Positions 7,276-15,603 of a stretch of DNA of 64,000 bases are shown here, one piece after another; within the stretch, counting starts at the first letter, position 1, and the number at the start of each line of letters is the position of its first letter. Below the pieces are notes generated by a model, which saw nothing but the letters and a program-made list of their open reading frames with translations, was not told the origin of the DNA and did no database searches. Origin of the DNA: Rhizobium sp. P32RR-XVIII (GTDB lineage Bacteria > Pseudomonadota > Alphaproteobacteria > Rhizobiales > Rhizobiaceae). A program made the position numbers and the translations under genes. The stretch is taken from assembly GCF_012641395.1 (NCBI RefSeq), contig NZ_JABAIH010000003.1, forward strand, positions 372,001 to 436,000, in the 5' to 3' direction.

Positions 7276-9699
7276 ATGGCCAACCCAACTCAAAAACGCG
7301 TTGAAACGCTGGAGCAATCTGCGCGGGAGAAGATCAGCTACCCCGCTCTCTCGCCTGAAATGAAGCTTGTCGAAGAAGCTTTCTTCCGGCATGTGGGCAA
7401 GCCCATTCCGCGCAAGGAAGATGGACGCCTGATCACCGGCAAGGGCCGGTTCTCCGACGACTTCAACTTTCCGGGCCAGACCTATGCGGCGATGGTGCGG
7501 TCGCCATATCCTCATGCGCGTATCCGGTCGATCGATCCGAGCGAAGCGCTGTCCAGTCCCGGTGTTCTTGCTGTGCTGACGGGGCAGGATGTTCTCGACG
7601 ACAAGCTTGAGCCGCTCCCTCACAGCCCCGTGCCGTCCACAAAATTCGATATAAAGTTGACGGCGCCAGATGGCGGCAAGCCGTTTATCGGACCGCATTA
7701 CCTGCTGCCGGCTGACCGGGCGCGTCATGTCGGCGAGGCCGTTGCCATGGTGGTGGCCGAAACCGCGGCGCAAGCAGCCGACGCGGCCGAAAAGGTCCTT
7801 GTCGATTATGAGGAACTGCCGCACGTGACAAACACGGCTGCGGCTGCCGAACCGGGAGCCCCGGCTGTCTGGGATGAAGTCCCGAACAATGTATTCATCG
7901 AGTCGAAATTCGGTGACTGGGCCGGAACCGATGCTGCCTTCGCCAAGGCAGATCACGTGATCCGCGCTGATTTCCATATCGACCGCGTGACCGCGGTGAC
8001 GATCGAGCCGCGCGCAGCGGTTGCCAACTTCGACGCTGAGACGGGTCGCTACACCCTTTATGCAGGAAGCGGCGGAGCGGTGCGTCAGAAGGGGGAGCTT
8101 GCCAAGGTTCTAGGCATCGAACCCAAGAATCTCCGGGTGCTGTCCTTTGATGTCGGCGGCAACTTCGGCGCCCGCAACCGTGCCTACGTCGAGTTCGGCC
8201 TCGTTCTATGGGCCTCGAAGAAGGTCGGTCGGCCGGTCAAGTTCACGGCAACACGTTCGGAAGCGTTCCTGACCGACTATCAGGGCCGCGATCTGGTGAC
8301 GAAAGTCGAGCTTGCTTTGAGCAAGGAAGGAAAATTCCTGGCGCTGCGGGCCGATAACCTTAGCAATGTGGGCATGCGCTGCGTCTCGCTTTCGCCACTC
8401 AGCAAAGGCTCGGGCCTGATTACCGGCTCCTACGACATACCAGTTGCAGCGCTGCGCGCGCGCGCAGTCTTCACCAATACGATGTGCACGCAGGCTTATC
8501 GTAGTTCCGGGCGCCCGGAAGTCACTTACGCTATCGAGCGTCTCGTGGAAATCGCAGCTCGCGAGCTCGGTTTCGATCCGCTCGAGCTGCGCCGCAGGAA
8601 TCTGGTTCAGCCGGAGCAGATGCCCTACACCAATGCGGTGGGCTCCATCTACGACAGCGGCGAATACGAAAAGAACATGAACAGGGCTCTCGAGCTTGCC
8701 GATTGGAACGGCTTCGAGAAGCGGCAGCAGGACGCGGCGAGGCGTGGCAAGCTGCTTGGCCGCGGATTTGCCAACTACGTCGAGTCCTCGATCGGTTCGC
8801 CCAAGGAACGCGCCGAGATCGAGGTCAAGGACGACGGAACAATCGAAGTCGTGATCGGAACGCAGCCCAGCGGACAGGGGCATGAAACCAGCTTTGCCCA
8901 GGTTGTGGCCGACATGCTCCAGGTACCGGTCGAAAAGGTCTGGATCGTCCTGGGAGATACCGACATCGTGAGTGTCGGCGGCGGCTCGCATTCGGGACGC
9001 TCGATGCGTCACGCCGGTACGGTGATGGCGATGGCGTCTGCCGACCTTCTGGCCGAAGGACGCCGCCGCACCGCCGCCCTGTATGGCGTAGATGTTGACT
9101 CGATCGACTTCGAGAGTGGTTACTTCAAGCTGCGAGGCAGCAATGAAGCGATCGATATTTTCGAGCTCTCGCTCCGCACCCGCGAGGCCGACGGCCCCCT
9201 GCGGGTTGCGCGTGACAATGAAATGCACACGCCCGTGTTTCCGAATGGGGCTGCGATCTGTGAGGTCGAGGTTGATCCCGAGACCGGGCATGTGCAGATC
9301 ACCGCCTATTCGACCATTGACGATGTGGGGCGCTGCATCAATCCGCTGATCGTTCACGGGCAAACCCATGGCGGTATTGCACAGGGTGTCGGCCAGGCCA
9401 TGTGGGAACTATGCGCCATCGACGAGACGACGGGTCAGCCGCTCGCCGGCTCGTTGATGGATTACGGCATGCCGCGCTTCGACAATCTGCCATCTTTCAA
9501 TTGCGAGATCGCCGAAGTGATCTCGCCAACAAATCCGCTCGGCGTCAAAGCGGGCGGCGAAGGAGGCACGACGCCGGCGCTCGTTACCGTAACAAACGCC
9601 GTCATTGATGCACTGAAAGATTACGGCGTCACGCAATTGCCGATGCCGCTCACGCCCTTCACCGTCTGGAAGGCCATTCATCAGGCCGGTGCACGATAA
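7276..9699 (+). CDS. Molybdenum hydroxylase large subunit (xanthine dehydrogenase/CoxL family)
   Basis: This 807-residue molybdopterin-binding catalytic subunit hydroxylates a carbon atom of a substrate, usually a heteroaromatic ring or aldehyde, using water. It has an N-terminal a/b hammerhead domain (GKPIPRKEDGRLITGKG onward) and a C-terminal MoCo domain. The active-site loop reads AYRSSGRPE (about 407-415), where true aerobic CO dehydrogenase has AYRCSFR, so it is not CO dehydrogenase. The catalytic glutamate is Glu762 in KAGGEGGTTP. The iron-sulfur (11334) and FAD (11848) partners follow, with two extra genes in between, which is an unusual order. The ATG at 7276 has GAGGA and GAGAG elements upstream. 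Confidence 0.9.
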   Translation: MANPTQKRVETLEQSAREKISYPALSPEMKLVEEAFFRHVGKPIPRKEDGRLITGKGRFSDDFNFPGQTYAAMVRSPYPHARIRSIDPSEALSSPGVLAVLTGQDVLDDKLEPLPHSPVPSTKFDIKLTAPDGGKPFIGPHYLLPADRARHVGEAVAMVVAETAAQAADAAEKVLVDYEELPHVTNTAAAAEPGAPAVWDEVPNNVFIESKFGDWAGTDAAFAKADHVIRADFHIDRVTAVTIEPRAAVANFDAETGRYTLYAGSGGAVRQKGELAKVLGIEPKNLRVLSFDVGGNFGARNRAYVEFGLVLWASKKVGRPVKFTATRSEAFLTDYQGRDLVTKVELALSKEGKFLALRADNLSNVGMRCVSLSPLSKGSGLITGSYDIPVAALRARAVFTNTMCTQAYRSSGRPEVTYAIERLVEIAARELGFDPLELRRRNLVQPEQMPYTNAVGSIYDSGEYEKNMNRALELADWNGFEKRQQDAARRGKLLGRGFANYVESSIGSPKERAEIEVKDDGTIEVVIGTQPSGQGHETSFAQVVADMLQVPVEKVWIVLGDTDIVSVGGGSHSGRSMRHAGTVMAMASADLLAEGRRRTAALYGVDVDSIDFESGYFKLRGSNEAIDIFELSLRTREADGPLRVARDNEMHTPVFPNGAAICEVEVDPETGHVQITAYSTIDDVGRCINPLIVHGQTHGGIAQGVGQAMWELCAIDETTGQPLAGSLMDYGMPRFDNLPSFNCEIAEVISPTNPLGVKAGGEGGTTPALVTVTNAVIDALKDYGVTQLPMPLTPFTVWKAIHQAGAR

Positions 9700-9717
9700 C
9701 TCAGGAGAACTTCGTCC

Positions 9718-10653
9718 ATGACCCATAAGCAAACGGTTCGCGTCATTGCTTTCCCCGGCGCTCCCAATCTCCCGGTTTTCGCTGCAAGCGAAAACGGCTT
9801 TTTTGAAGCGGAGGGTCTTTCGATCGAGCTGACGCTAACGCCGAATTCCATTGCTCAGGCCGAAAGGACTGCCGCTGGCGAGTTCGACATTATCTTCACG
9901 GCATTCGACAATATCGTCGCCTATGGCGAGGGGCAGGGGCCGGCAGGCGCCGCGGTCAATCCCGACTATGTGACGATCATGGGGGCGACGCAGCTGGAGC
10001 TTGCCATCGTTGCCGCTCCGGATGTCAAAAGCTATTCCGACCTCAAGGGACGCAGCATCGCGCTCGATGCGCTCTCGACCGGCTTTGCCTTCGTGCTCTA
10101 CGAGATGTTTGCGCGGGGTGGTCTGAAGCCGGAAGATGTCACCTACGTTCCCGTTGGCGCAACACCGCAGCGGTGGCAGTCCGTGAAGTCAGGCGAGCAT
10201 GCCGCGACCTTGACCATCGAGCCGTTTACCAGCATTGCGCGGAAGTCCGGCTTCAACGTACTTGGCCTTTCGACGGAGATTTTCGACAGCTACCAGGGCG
10301 GCGCCGTTGCCGCACATCGCCCCTGGGCAGAGCAGAACCCGGAGACGGTGAAAGCTTTCATCCGCGCGTATCTCAAGGGTCTGGCCTGGACGCTCGATCC
10401 GCTGAACCGCTCGCAGGCCGAACGTATCCTGCAGGAAAAGATGCCGGAGATTCAACCGGCGGCCTTGCAATCGGTCATGACGAGCGTGCTCTCGCCGCGT
10501 TCCGGGCTGACTCCGGATGCCAAGATCCTCGCGGATGGCATGACGCGGGTTCTGGAGCTGCGCTCACGCTTCGGAAAGGGCGGAACGACGCTGACAGACC
10601 CGTCCAAATATCTGGACCTCGCCCACTACAACACCGTGACCGGCAACCGCTGA
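9718..10653 (+). CDS. NMT1/SsuA-like binding protein without a signal peptide
   Basis: This 311-residue protein has the fold of periplasmic NMT1/SsuA binding proteins (VRVIAFPGAPNLPVFAASENG at the start, SDLKGRSIALDALSTG in the middle, TLTIEPF). It begins directly at the first beta strand after MTHKQT, with no hydrophobic leader or lipobox. AGGAG lies about 12 bases before the ATG at 9718, and no upstream start would add a signal peptide before the end of the hydroxylase gene at 9699. It is therefore predicted to be cytoplasmic. Located between the hydroxylase large subunit and the CoxG-like protein, it may be a ligand sensor, substrate carrier or enzyme rather than part of an importer. THI5-type enzymes show that this fold can act in the cytoplasm. 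Confidence 0.8.
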   Translation: MTHKQTVRVIAFPGAPNLPVFAASENGFFEAEGLSIELTLTPNSIAQAERTAAGEFDIIFTAFDNIVAYGEGQGPAGAAVNPDYVTIMGATQLELAIVAAPDVKSYSDLKGRSIALDALSTGFAFVLYEMFARGGLKPEDVTYVPVGATPQRWQSVKSGEHAATLTIEPFTSIARKSGFNVLGLSTEIFDSYQGGAVAAHRPWAEQNPETVKAFIRAYLKGLAWTLDPLNRSQAERILQEKMPEIQPAALQSVMTSVLSPRSGLTPDAKILADGMTRVLELRSRFGKGGTTLTDPSKYLDLAHYNTVTGNR

Positions 10654-10684
10654 GCGGGTCGATGCATTCACCGGGAGGTTTCTG

Positions 10685-11314
10685 ATGGATTTGAAGGGCG
10701 AATACAGGATCAAGGCTTCTCGCGAAAACGTGTGGAAGATGATCAACGATCCGGAGGTGTTGAAGGCGTGCCTCCCGGGCTGCGAAAGCCTGCAGGGCAG
10801 TCCGGCGGAGGGCTTTATCGCGCGGGTGACGACGAAGATCGGTCCGATCAAGGCGACGTTTGAAGGCGCGGTAAAGCTTAGCAACATCGAGGCGCCGGCA
10901 AGCTACACGATCTCCGGCGAAGGAAAAGGCGGCGTCGCGGGCTTCGCAAAAGGCGGCGCTGATGTGAAGCTCGCCGAAGACGGCAATGAGACGATCCTGA
11001 CCTATGTGGCGAATGCCCAGGTCGGCGGCAAGCTTGCGCAGCTCGGCGCGCGGCTGATCGACTCGACGGCAAAGAAACTCGCCGATGAGTTCTTCAAGAG
11101 CCTCGCCGACCGTATCTCCGAGCCGCTAGCGGCACCCGTGCCGCCGGTCGCTCCTTCAGTCGCGTCGGTCGCGGCTGCGCCGTCTCCGCGTCCGGCATCC
11201 GCTGCCTCTGCTGCCTCTGCTGCCGCATCGCCTGCCATGAACCCGGCGAAACTATGGATCATCGTCGCTGCCGCGGTTGCCGTGGTGGTGATCGCAGCGG
11301 CCGTTCTCCGCTGA
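10685..11314 (+). CDS. CoxG-like SRPBCC protein with C-terminal membrane anchor
   Basis: This 209-residue protein has an SRPBCC domain over residues 1-150 (MDLKGEYRIKASRENVWKM, then PEVLKACLPGCESL) as in CO dehydrogenase subunit G. A Pro/Ala/Ser-rich linker follows at about 150-185, and the protein ends in one hydrophobic segment, LWIIVAAAVAVVVIAAAVL. In carboxydotrophs CoxG recruits the molybdenum hydroxylase to the cytoplasmic membrane and to the quinone pool. The same role is likely here for the non-CO hydroxylase encoded around it. GGGAGG precedes the ATG at 10685. The gene is in the middle of the L-SBP-G-S-M operon. Confidence 0.88.
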   Translation: MDLKGEYRIKASRENVWKMINDPEVLKACLPGCESLQGSPAEGFIARVTTKIGPIKATFEGAVKLSNIEAPASYTISGEGKGGVAGFAKGGADVKLAEDGNETILTYVANAQVGGKLAQLGARLIDSTAKKLADEFFKSLADRISEPLAAPVPPVAPSVASVAAAPSPRPASAASAASAAASPAMNPAKLWIIVAAAVAVVVIAAAVLR

Positions 11315-11333
11315 AAGAATAAGGTAGAAGATC

Positions 11334-11825
11334 ATGTCCACCGTTACCCTGACCGTCAACGGCACCGAGCAGACCAAGACCGTGGAAGACCGCACGCTGC
11401 TCGTTCACCTCATTCGCGACCATCTCGGACTGACCGGGACGCACGTAGGTTGCGATACGACGCAGTGCGGCGCCTGCACCGTCATTCTCGATGGTCGCGC
11501 GGTAAAGTCCTGCACCATTCTCGCTGCCGCTGCCGATGGCAGCTCTCTGACGACGGTGGAAGGCCTTGCGAAAGGTGACAAGCTGCACGACGTCCAAACT
11601 GCATTTCATGAATGTCACGGCCTCCAGTGTGGTTTCTGTACACCGGGCATGATCATGGCGTCGGTCAATATGATCGACCGTCACGCCGGTGTCCTTGATG
11701 AACATACCATCCGTCACGAACTCGAAGGCAATCTTTGCCGCTGCACCGGCTATCACAACATCGTCGAAGCCGTCCTGCAGGCTGCCGAAAAATATCGTGA
11801 TGAGCACGCCATAGCCGCTGAGTAA
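11334..11825 (+). CDS. [2Fe-2S] subunit of molybdenum hydroxylase (CoxS type)
   Basis: This 163-residue small subunit relays electrons from the molybdenum site to FAD. The plant-type ferredoxin cluster is in [17 protein letters not shown], and the second cluster in [15 protein letters not shown] and [10 protein letters not shown]. The order and spacing are those of the xanthine oxidase family. The ATG at 11334 follows AATAAGGTAGAAG, 19 bases after the CoxG-like gene, and the FAD subunit gene begins 22 bases after its stop. It acts in the cytoplasm as part of the L-S-M complex. Confidence 0.95.
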   Translation: MSTVTLTVNGTEQTKTVEDRTLLVHLIRDHLGLTGTHVGCDTTQCGACTVILDGRAVKSCTILAAAADGSSLTTVEGLAKGDKLHDVQTAFHECHGLQCGFCTPGMIMASVNMIDRHAGVLDEHTIRHELEGNLCRCTGYHNIVEAVLQAAEKYRDEHAIAAE

Positions 11826-11847
11826 GCCAAAGGACGGGGAGCCCTCC

Positions 11848-12669
11848 ATGTACACGTACGAGACCAAATATCATCGCCCGAAGACATTGGCCGAGGCTGC
11901 GGAGATTTTCGCAAGCAGTGACGAGCCGGCCTACCTTTCCGGCGGCCACACTCTCATCCCGGCCATGAAGGGCCGTCTGGCCGCGCCTGCAAACCTCATC
12001 GATGTCCGCCGTATTCCGGAGCTCTCCGGTCTCTCTGTTGCAGCCGACAGGATCGTCATTGGCGCGGCAACGACGCATGCGACGGTGGCAGGCTCCGGTG
12101 AGATAGCGGCGGCGATACCAGCGTTGTGCGGACTTGCCGGATCGATCGGCGACGTGCAGGTACGGCATGTTGGAACGATCGGCGGCTCGGTCGCCAACAA
12201 TGACCCGGCAGCAGATTACCCATCGGCTGTTCTCAGTCTCGATGCCACAATCCATACCGATCGCCGGGCGATATCTTCCGACGACTATTTTGCCGGGCTT
12301 TATACGACGGCGTTGGAGGAAGGTGAAATTCTCGTGCGGCTGGAATTCAAGATTCCAGAGATCGCCGGATATGCGAAATTCCGCAATCCTGCATCACGCT
12401 ATTCGCTGGCCGCATCGTTCGTCTCGAAGCTTCGCGACGGTTCTGTGCGCGTCGCGATTACCGGAGCTGGCAATTCCGGAGTCTTTCGCTGGACCGAAGC
12501 CGAGGAGGCACTGAGCGCGCGGCTGGAGCCGGGCGTCCTGGACGGGCTGCACCTCGACCCTGCTGATATGATGGGCGACATGCATGCATCCGGCGAATAT
12601 CGTGCGCACCTCGCAGAGCTTATGACACGCCGCGCCGTGGCAAACATCGGCGGCGTCCATATCGACTGA
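11848..12669 (+). CDS. FAD-binding subunit of molybdenum hydroxylase (CoxM type)
   Basis: This 273-residue medium subunit takes electrons from the iron-sulfur protein and passes them to an acceptor. FAD motifs are seen as YLSGGHTLIPAMKG near residue 30 and VGTIGGSVANNDPAADYP near residue 110, which match the AGGxSL and TIGGN motifs of the family. Length is normal (about 270-290). GGGGAGC precedes the ATG at 11848. It closes the hydroxylase operon; a strong symmetric hairpin (12677-12709) lies between it and the convergent GntR gene. Confidence 0.93.
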   Translation: MYTYETKYHRPKTLAEAAEIFASSDEPAYLSGGHTLIPAMKGRLAAPANLIDVRRIPELSGLSVAADRIVIGAATTHATVAGSGEIAAAIPALCGLAGSIGDVQVRHVGTIGGSVANNDPAADYPSAVLSLDATIHTDRRAISSDDYFAGLYTTALEEGEILVRLEFKIPEIAGYAKFRNPASRYSLAASFVSKLRDGSVRVAITGAGNSGVFRWTEAEEALSARLEPGVLDGLHLDPADMMGDMHASGEYRAHLAELMTRRAVANIGGVHID

Positions 12670-12676
12670 TGAAATA

Positions 12677-12709
12677 GGCACGGGCTTCGGAGCACCGGAG
12701 CCCAGTGCC
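12677..12709. terminator. Bidirectional terminator between hydroxylase operon and GntR gene
   Basis: GGCAC (12677-12681) and GGGCTTCGG (12682-12690) pair with CCGGAGCCC (12695-12703) and GTGCC (12705-12709) around an AGCA loop, with one G-U pair and one bulged A. It fills the space between two convergent genes. There is no long T-run on either side. Confidence 0.65.
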
Positions 12710-12710
12710 T

Positions 12711-13322
12711 CTACCGTGACGCCCGCTTGGCATCTCCAACGCCACTCTTGCTCTCGTCGACCGCAGCGAGAAAGGCTCTCAGTTCGGCCTGTCTCTTGGC
12801 GCCCGCCATGGGGTCCGACCGGGACAGGCGGCGCGATAGGACGATGCGATTGTTGAGCTGCGCTAACATATCAGACGCCGTCCGGTTGCCGCTCACGTCC
12901 ATGATCAGCGTCGAGATCTGATCCTCGATCGCCATTGTCTCGTCTTCGTTAGCCGTTTCGAGGTCGTCAAGCCGTCTGCGCAGTTCGACGACCTGACTTT
13001 CGCTGGCGTTTCTTCTAAAATCGCTAATCAGTAGGGCTTCGATCGCGCGTCGAACGGACAGGATCTCACGGATTTCTTTCGGCGTAATGGCCACCACCGA
13101 TCGGCCCCTGGGCGGCACATTGACGATCATTCCCTCCGCTTCCAGATGCTGGAGGGCTTCACGCAGCACCGTCCGGCTAATCCGCATTTCTTCGCAGATT
13201 TCCCTTTCGATCAGCTTCTGTCCAGGAGGAAGAGTCCCCGAAATGATGGAGGCACGCAGGCTGTCGGTGACTTGCTGGCGGAGCGAAACCGCACGTGGAA
13301 CATTCAGACCAAGACCGGACAT
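12711..13322 (-). CDS. GntR-family regulator, FCD subfamily
   Basis: This 203-residue regulator has an N-terminal winged helix (LRQQVTDSLRASIISGTLPPG and ICEEMRISRTVLREALQHLEAEG) and a short FCD-type helical domain (VRRAIEALLISDFRRNASES). It lacks some of the C-terminal metal-binding histidines expected in longer FCD proteins, so ligand binding may differ. The start is the ATG at 13322, which follows the GAAGAGAGATGCGCG stretch. It converges on the hydroxylase operon and carries a perfect 24-bp palindrome 62 bases upstream (13384-13407), which suggests autoregulation. Confidence 0.88.
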   Translation of the reverse strand: MSGLGLNVPRAVSLRQQVTDSLRASIISGTLPPGQKLIEREICEEMRISRTVLREALQHLEAEGMIVNVPPRGRSVVAITPKEIREILSVRRAIEALLISDFRRNASESQVVELRRRLDDLETANEDETMAIEDQISTLIMDVSGNRTASDMLAQLNNRIVLSRRLSRSDPMAGAKRQAELRAFLAAVDESKSGVGDAKRASR

Positions 13323-13383
13323 CGCGCATCTCTCTTCGAAACTCTCCCATGACTGGGCTGGCGTTGTGTTGCAACAAACCCAT

Positions 13384-13407
13384 CGTTATATTTCTAGAAA
13401 TATAACG
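13384..13407. promoter_or_regulatory. 24-bp perfect palindrome, candidate GntR operator
   Basis: The half-site CGTTATATTTCT (13384-13395) is followed at once by its exact reverse complement AGAAATATAACG (13396-13407). The AT-rich core stands out in GC-rich surroundings. It lies 62 bases upstream of the GntR gene that starts at 13322. The remainder of the gap, 13408-13676, has no gene or clear signal that I can support. Confidence 0.6.
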
Positions 13408-13676
13408 TCAAGTGCGCCGGCTTGAGCTGCAGGCGCCTCCTCCTCCTGCTTGTTGCAGGGACCCTGTGTGTCGGGACTGAGGAGGCTTGTTGCGGGCAGG
13501 GGGCGATTGGGTTCCGGTCGATGAGAACCGGTTCTCGATGTCGGCCCACCGCCGCCGCGGATCGCCCGGTCAGAAGCACTCAATAGCAAGAAGCACTGAG
13601 CGAGCCGATCGGCCCCGCACCGGACATAATCCCGTCGGTGAGATATGGATCTTTCGATCGTTCGGCCAACCGCCCT

Positions 13677-14507
13677 TCAGGGGAACAGAGCAATCGAGCG
13701 CAGATCGTCCGCAGTGGTCGTCGGGAAGCCAAAGAATTCCAGATACGCTGGTATTTGTTCGAACAACATGTCTGTTCCAACCTGGAACGCGCAGCCTTGA
13801 GCGCGCGCCGCAGCAAGGAGCGGCGTAATCTCTTCCTTCATGACGACTTCGCCCACGAACGTGGCGGAGGACAGGCGCGAGACATCCAGTGGCAACGGGT
13901 CATCTTTCCGCATCCCGAGAGGTGTCGCGTTGACGACGATGTCGAAGCCGGCGGGATCCGTCGAACCGATCGCTACGTCGGTTGCGGGATAGTATGTGTT
14001 GAGACGGTTTCGAAGCCCCTTCAATGTCGCCTTGTTGTCGTCATGAAGCGCAATCCGGCGCACGCCTGCACCGGCCAATGAGGCGGCGATGGCAGATCCG
14101 ACGCCGCCGGCACCCACGACGAGCACGTCCGCACCCGCTACCTGTTGCCCCTTGCGCAGGAGCCCTCGTACGAAGCCTTCGCCGTCGAACATGTCCCCGA
14201 CCAGTCCGCCGCCGGCTCCAAGTTTGACCGCATTGCAGGAGCCTGCCACCCTGGCGTTGGTCGAAACCTCGTCGAGCAGGCTCATCGTCGTCATCTTGTG
14301 CGGCATGGTGATCAGAGCGCCACGGATATTCGAAAGCCGGAAGACGAGCTTGAGGAAGGAAGGATAGTCTTCAGGCCTGCAGCCCATCGGCACGACGACC
14401 GCGTCGATCCCGCTCTTTTCGAAATAAGGGTTGTAGATCAGCGGCGCCTTGAATGACTCCGTTGGATAGCCGAGATGAGCGATCAGCTGCGTGGTTCCAC
14501 TGATCAT
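13677..14507 (-). CDS. Shikimate/quinate dehydrogenase-like protein (AroE family)
   Basis: This 276-residue NAD(P)-dependent dehydrogenase of the AroE family interconverts shikimate or quinate with the 3-dehydro acid. It shows the catalytic Lys in ITMPHK, Asp in GDMFDGEGF and the Rossmann motif VVGAGGVGSAIAASL. The usual SxSP substrate loop at the N-terminus is replaced by YPTESFKAPLIYN, so specificity may differ from biosynthetic AroE. It begins one base after the stop of the MocA-type dehydrogenase gene, with GAGGT as ribosome site, and is the last gene of a seven-gene operon with an importer and a dehydroquinase. A catabolic role is likely. Confidence 0.85.
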   Translation of the reverse strand: MISGTTQLIAHLGYPTESFKAPLIYNPYFEKSGIDAVVVPMGCRPEDYPSFLKLVFRLSNIRGALITMPHKMTTMSLLDEVSTNARVAGSCNAVKLGAGGGLVGDMFDGEGFVRGLLRKGQQVAGADVLVVGAGGVGSAIAASLAGAGVRRIALHDDNKATLKGLRNRLNTYYPATDVAIGSTDPAGFDIVVNATPLGMRKDDPLPLDVSRLSSATFVGEVVMKEEITPLLAAARAQGCAFQVGTDMLFEQIPAYLEFFGFPTTTADDLRSIALFP

Positions 14508-14508
14508 G

Positions 14509-15585
14509 TCAGTGACCTCGCCGCATGTCAGCGTCGGTCAAGCGGATCGTCTGACCGGATCGGGCCGATGACTTGATCGCCTCGATGACGCGAAGTGTCG
14601 CAAGTCCCTCCCGGCCGCTGACCAGCGGCTCGGCGCTGCCGCGAATGACATCGCAAAAATGCTTGAGCTGTGCGGCAAGAGGGTCGGCCGGGGTGAATGG
14701 CACGTGTTCTTCGACCAACCGTTCCAGCCAATCAGGCTTCGATGCATTGGTCCAAAGCGCAAGTTGCGGAATTGCGAGCGAACCGCCGGTTCCGCCAATT
14801 TGGTAGCAAGTCTGATCCTGCCGTGGAAAAGCCGGATTTTCACCGGCCGTCATTTCCCAACTCCAGGGAGACGCGACGGCATCGGAGGCATTCAGCGTGC
14901 CGAGAACGCCACTGCTGAACCGAAGCAGGACGACGGCAGTATCCTCAACGGCATGGTCCCTGGCGGAATTCGATTCCATCGCATGGACGCTTTCAACTTC
15001 GCCGAAGAAATAGCGGAAGAGGTCGACGTCATGAATGAGATTGATAAAGGTCGGCCCGGCACCTGCCCGGCGTCGCCATGCGACGTCGAAATAGTCGTCT
15101 GGCTTGGCCACCCAGAAGCTTCCGTGAGCGGTCAGGACCTTGCCGAGTCGGCCGCCTTCCAAAACGCGCTTTGCTGCCTGGATCATGGGGTTGTGGCGAC
15201 GATGATGGCCGACAAGAATTGGGACGCCGGCTCTTTCACCAGCGTCAACGAGCATAGCGGCGGCTCCGGCATCATCCGCGATCGGCTTTTCGACGAGGAC
15301 TGGGATGCCGGCCTTGATGACCTCCATGGCGTTTGCGACATGAAGCTGGTTCGGCGTTGCAATGATGACACCGTCCGGACGCTCGTTTGCGGCAGCTTCG
15401 GCAAAGGTCGTATGCCATGTCGCTCCTTTGCTTGCCGCAAAGTCGCGCCCGATGTCTGATGGATCGATGACGGCGCAAAGTACGGTGCGCCGCTCGGCCA
15501 AGATGCGTTCGACATGGCTCTTGCCGATGAGGCCGGCGCCCATAACGGCGATCTTCAAAGGAGCCATCTGCAACTGTTCTGACAT
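14509..15585 (-). CDS. Gfo/Idh/MocA-family oxidoreductase
   Basis: This 358-residue protein has an N-terminal Rossmann domain (KIAVMGAGLIGKSHVERIL), the conserved VLVEKPIADD lysine motif and a C-terminal Gfo/Idh/MocA domain with the catalytic-type LIHDVDLFRYFFG. Family members oxidise cyclic polyols and sugars, including myo-inositol, and some act on shikimate or quinate. Here the operon context points to a cyclohexanecarboxylate such as quinate or shikimate. GAGGAAACTTCC precedes the ATG at 15585. The start lies 18 bases after the stop of the ATPase gene. Confidence 0.88.
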   Translation of the reverse strand: MSEQLQMAPLKIAVMGAGLIGKSHVERILAERRTVLCAVIDPSDIGRDFAASKGATWHTTFAEAAANERPDGVIIATPNQLHVANAMEVIKAGIPVLVEKPIADDAGAAAMLVDAGERAGVPILVGHHRRHNPMIQAAKRVLEGGRLGKVLTAHGSFWVAKPDDYFDVAWRRRAGAGPTFINLIHDVDLFRYFFGEVESVHAMESNSARDHAVEDTAVVLLRFSSGVLGTLNASDAVASPWSWEMTAGENPAFPRQDQTCYQIGGTGGSLAIPQLALWTNASKPDWLERLVEEHVPFTPADPLAAQLKHFCDVIRGSAEPLVSGREGLATLRVIEAIKSSARSGQTIRLTDADMRRGH

Positions 15586-15603
15586 GGAAGTTTCCTCGAG
15601 GGC

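Noticed and set aside
5915..7363. Open frame of about 480 codons on the plus strand
   Set aside because: It is antisense to the UbiD gene, whose catalytic residues are clear, and runs through the control region.
7276..12669. Aerobic carbon monoxide dehydrogenase
   Set aside because: The large subunit has AYRSSGR where true CO dehydrogenase has AYRCSFR, and other cox genes are absent, so a different substrate is likely.
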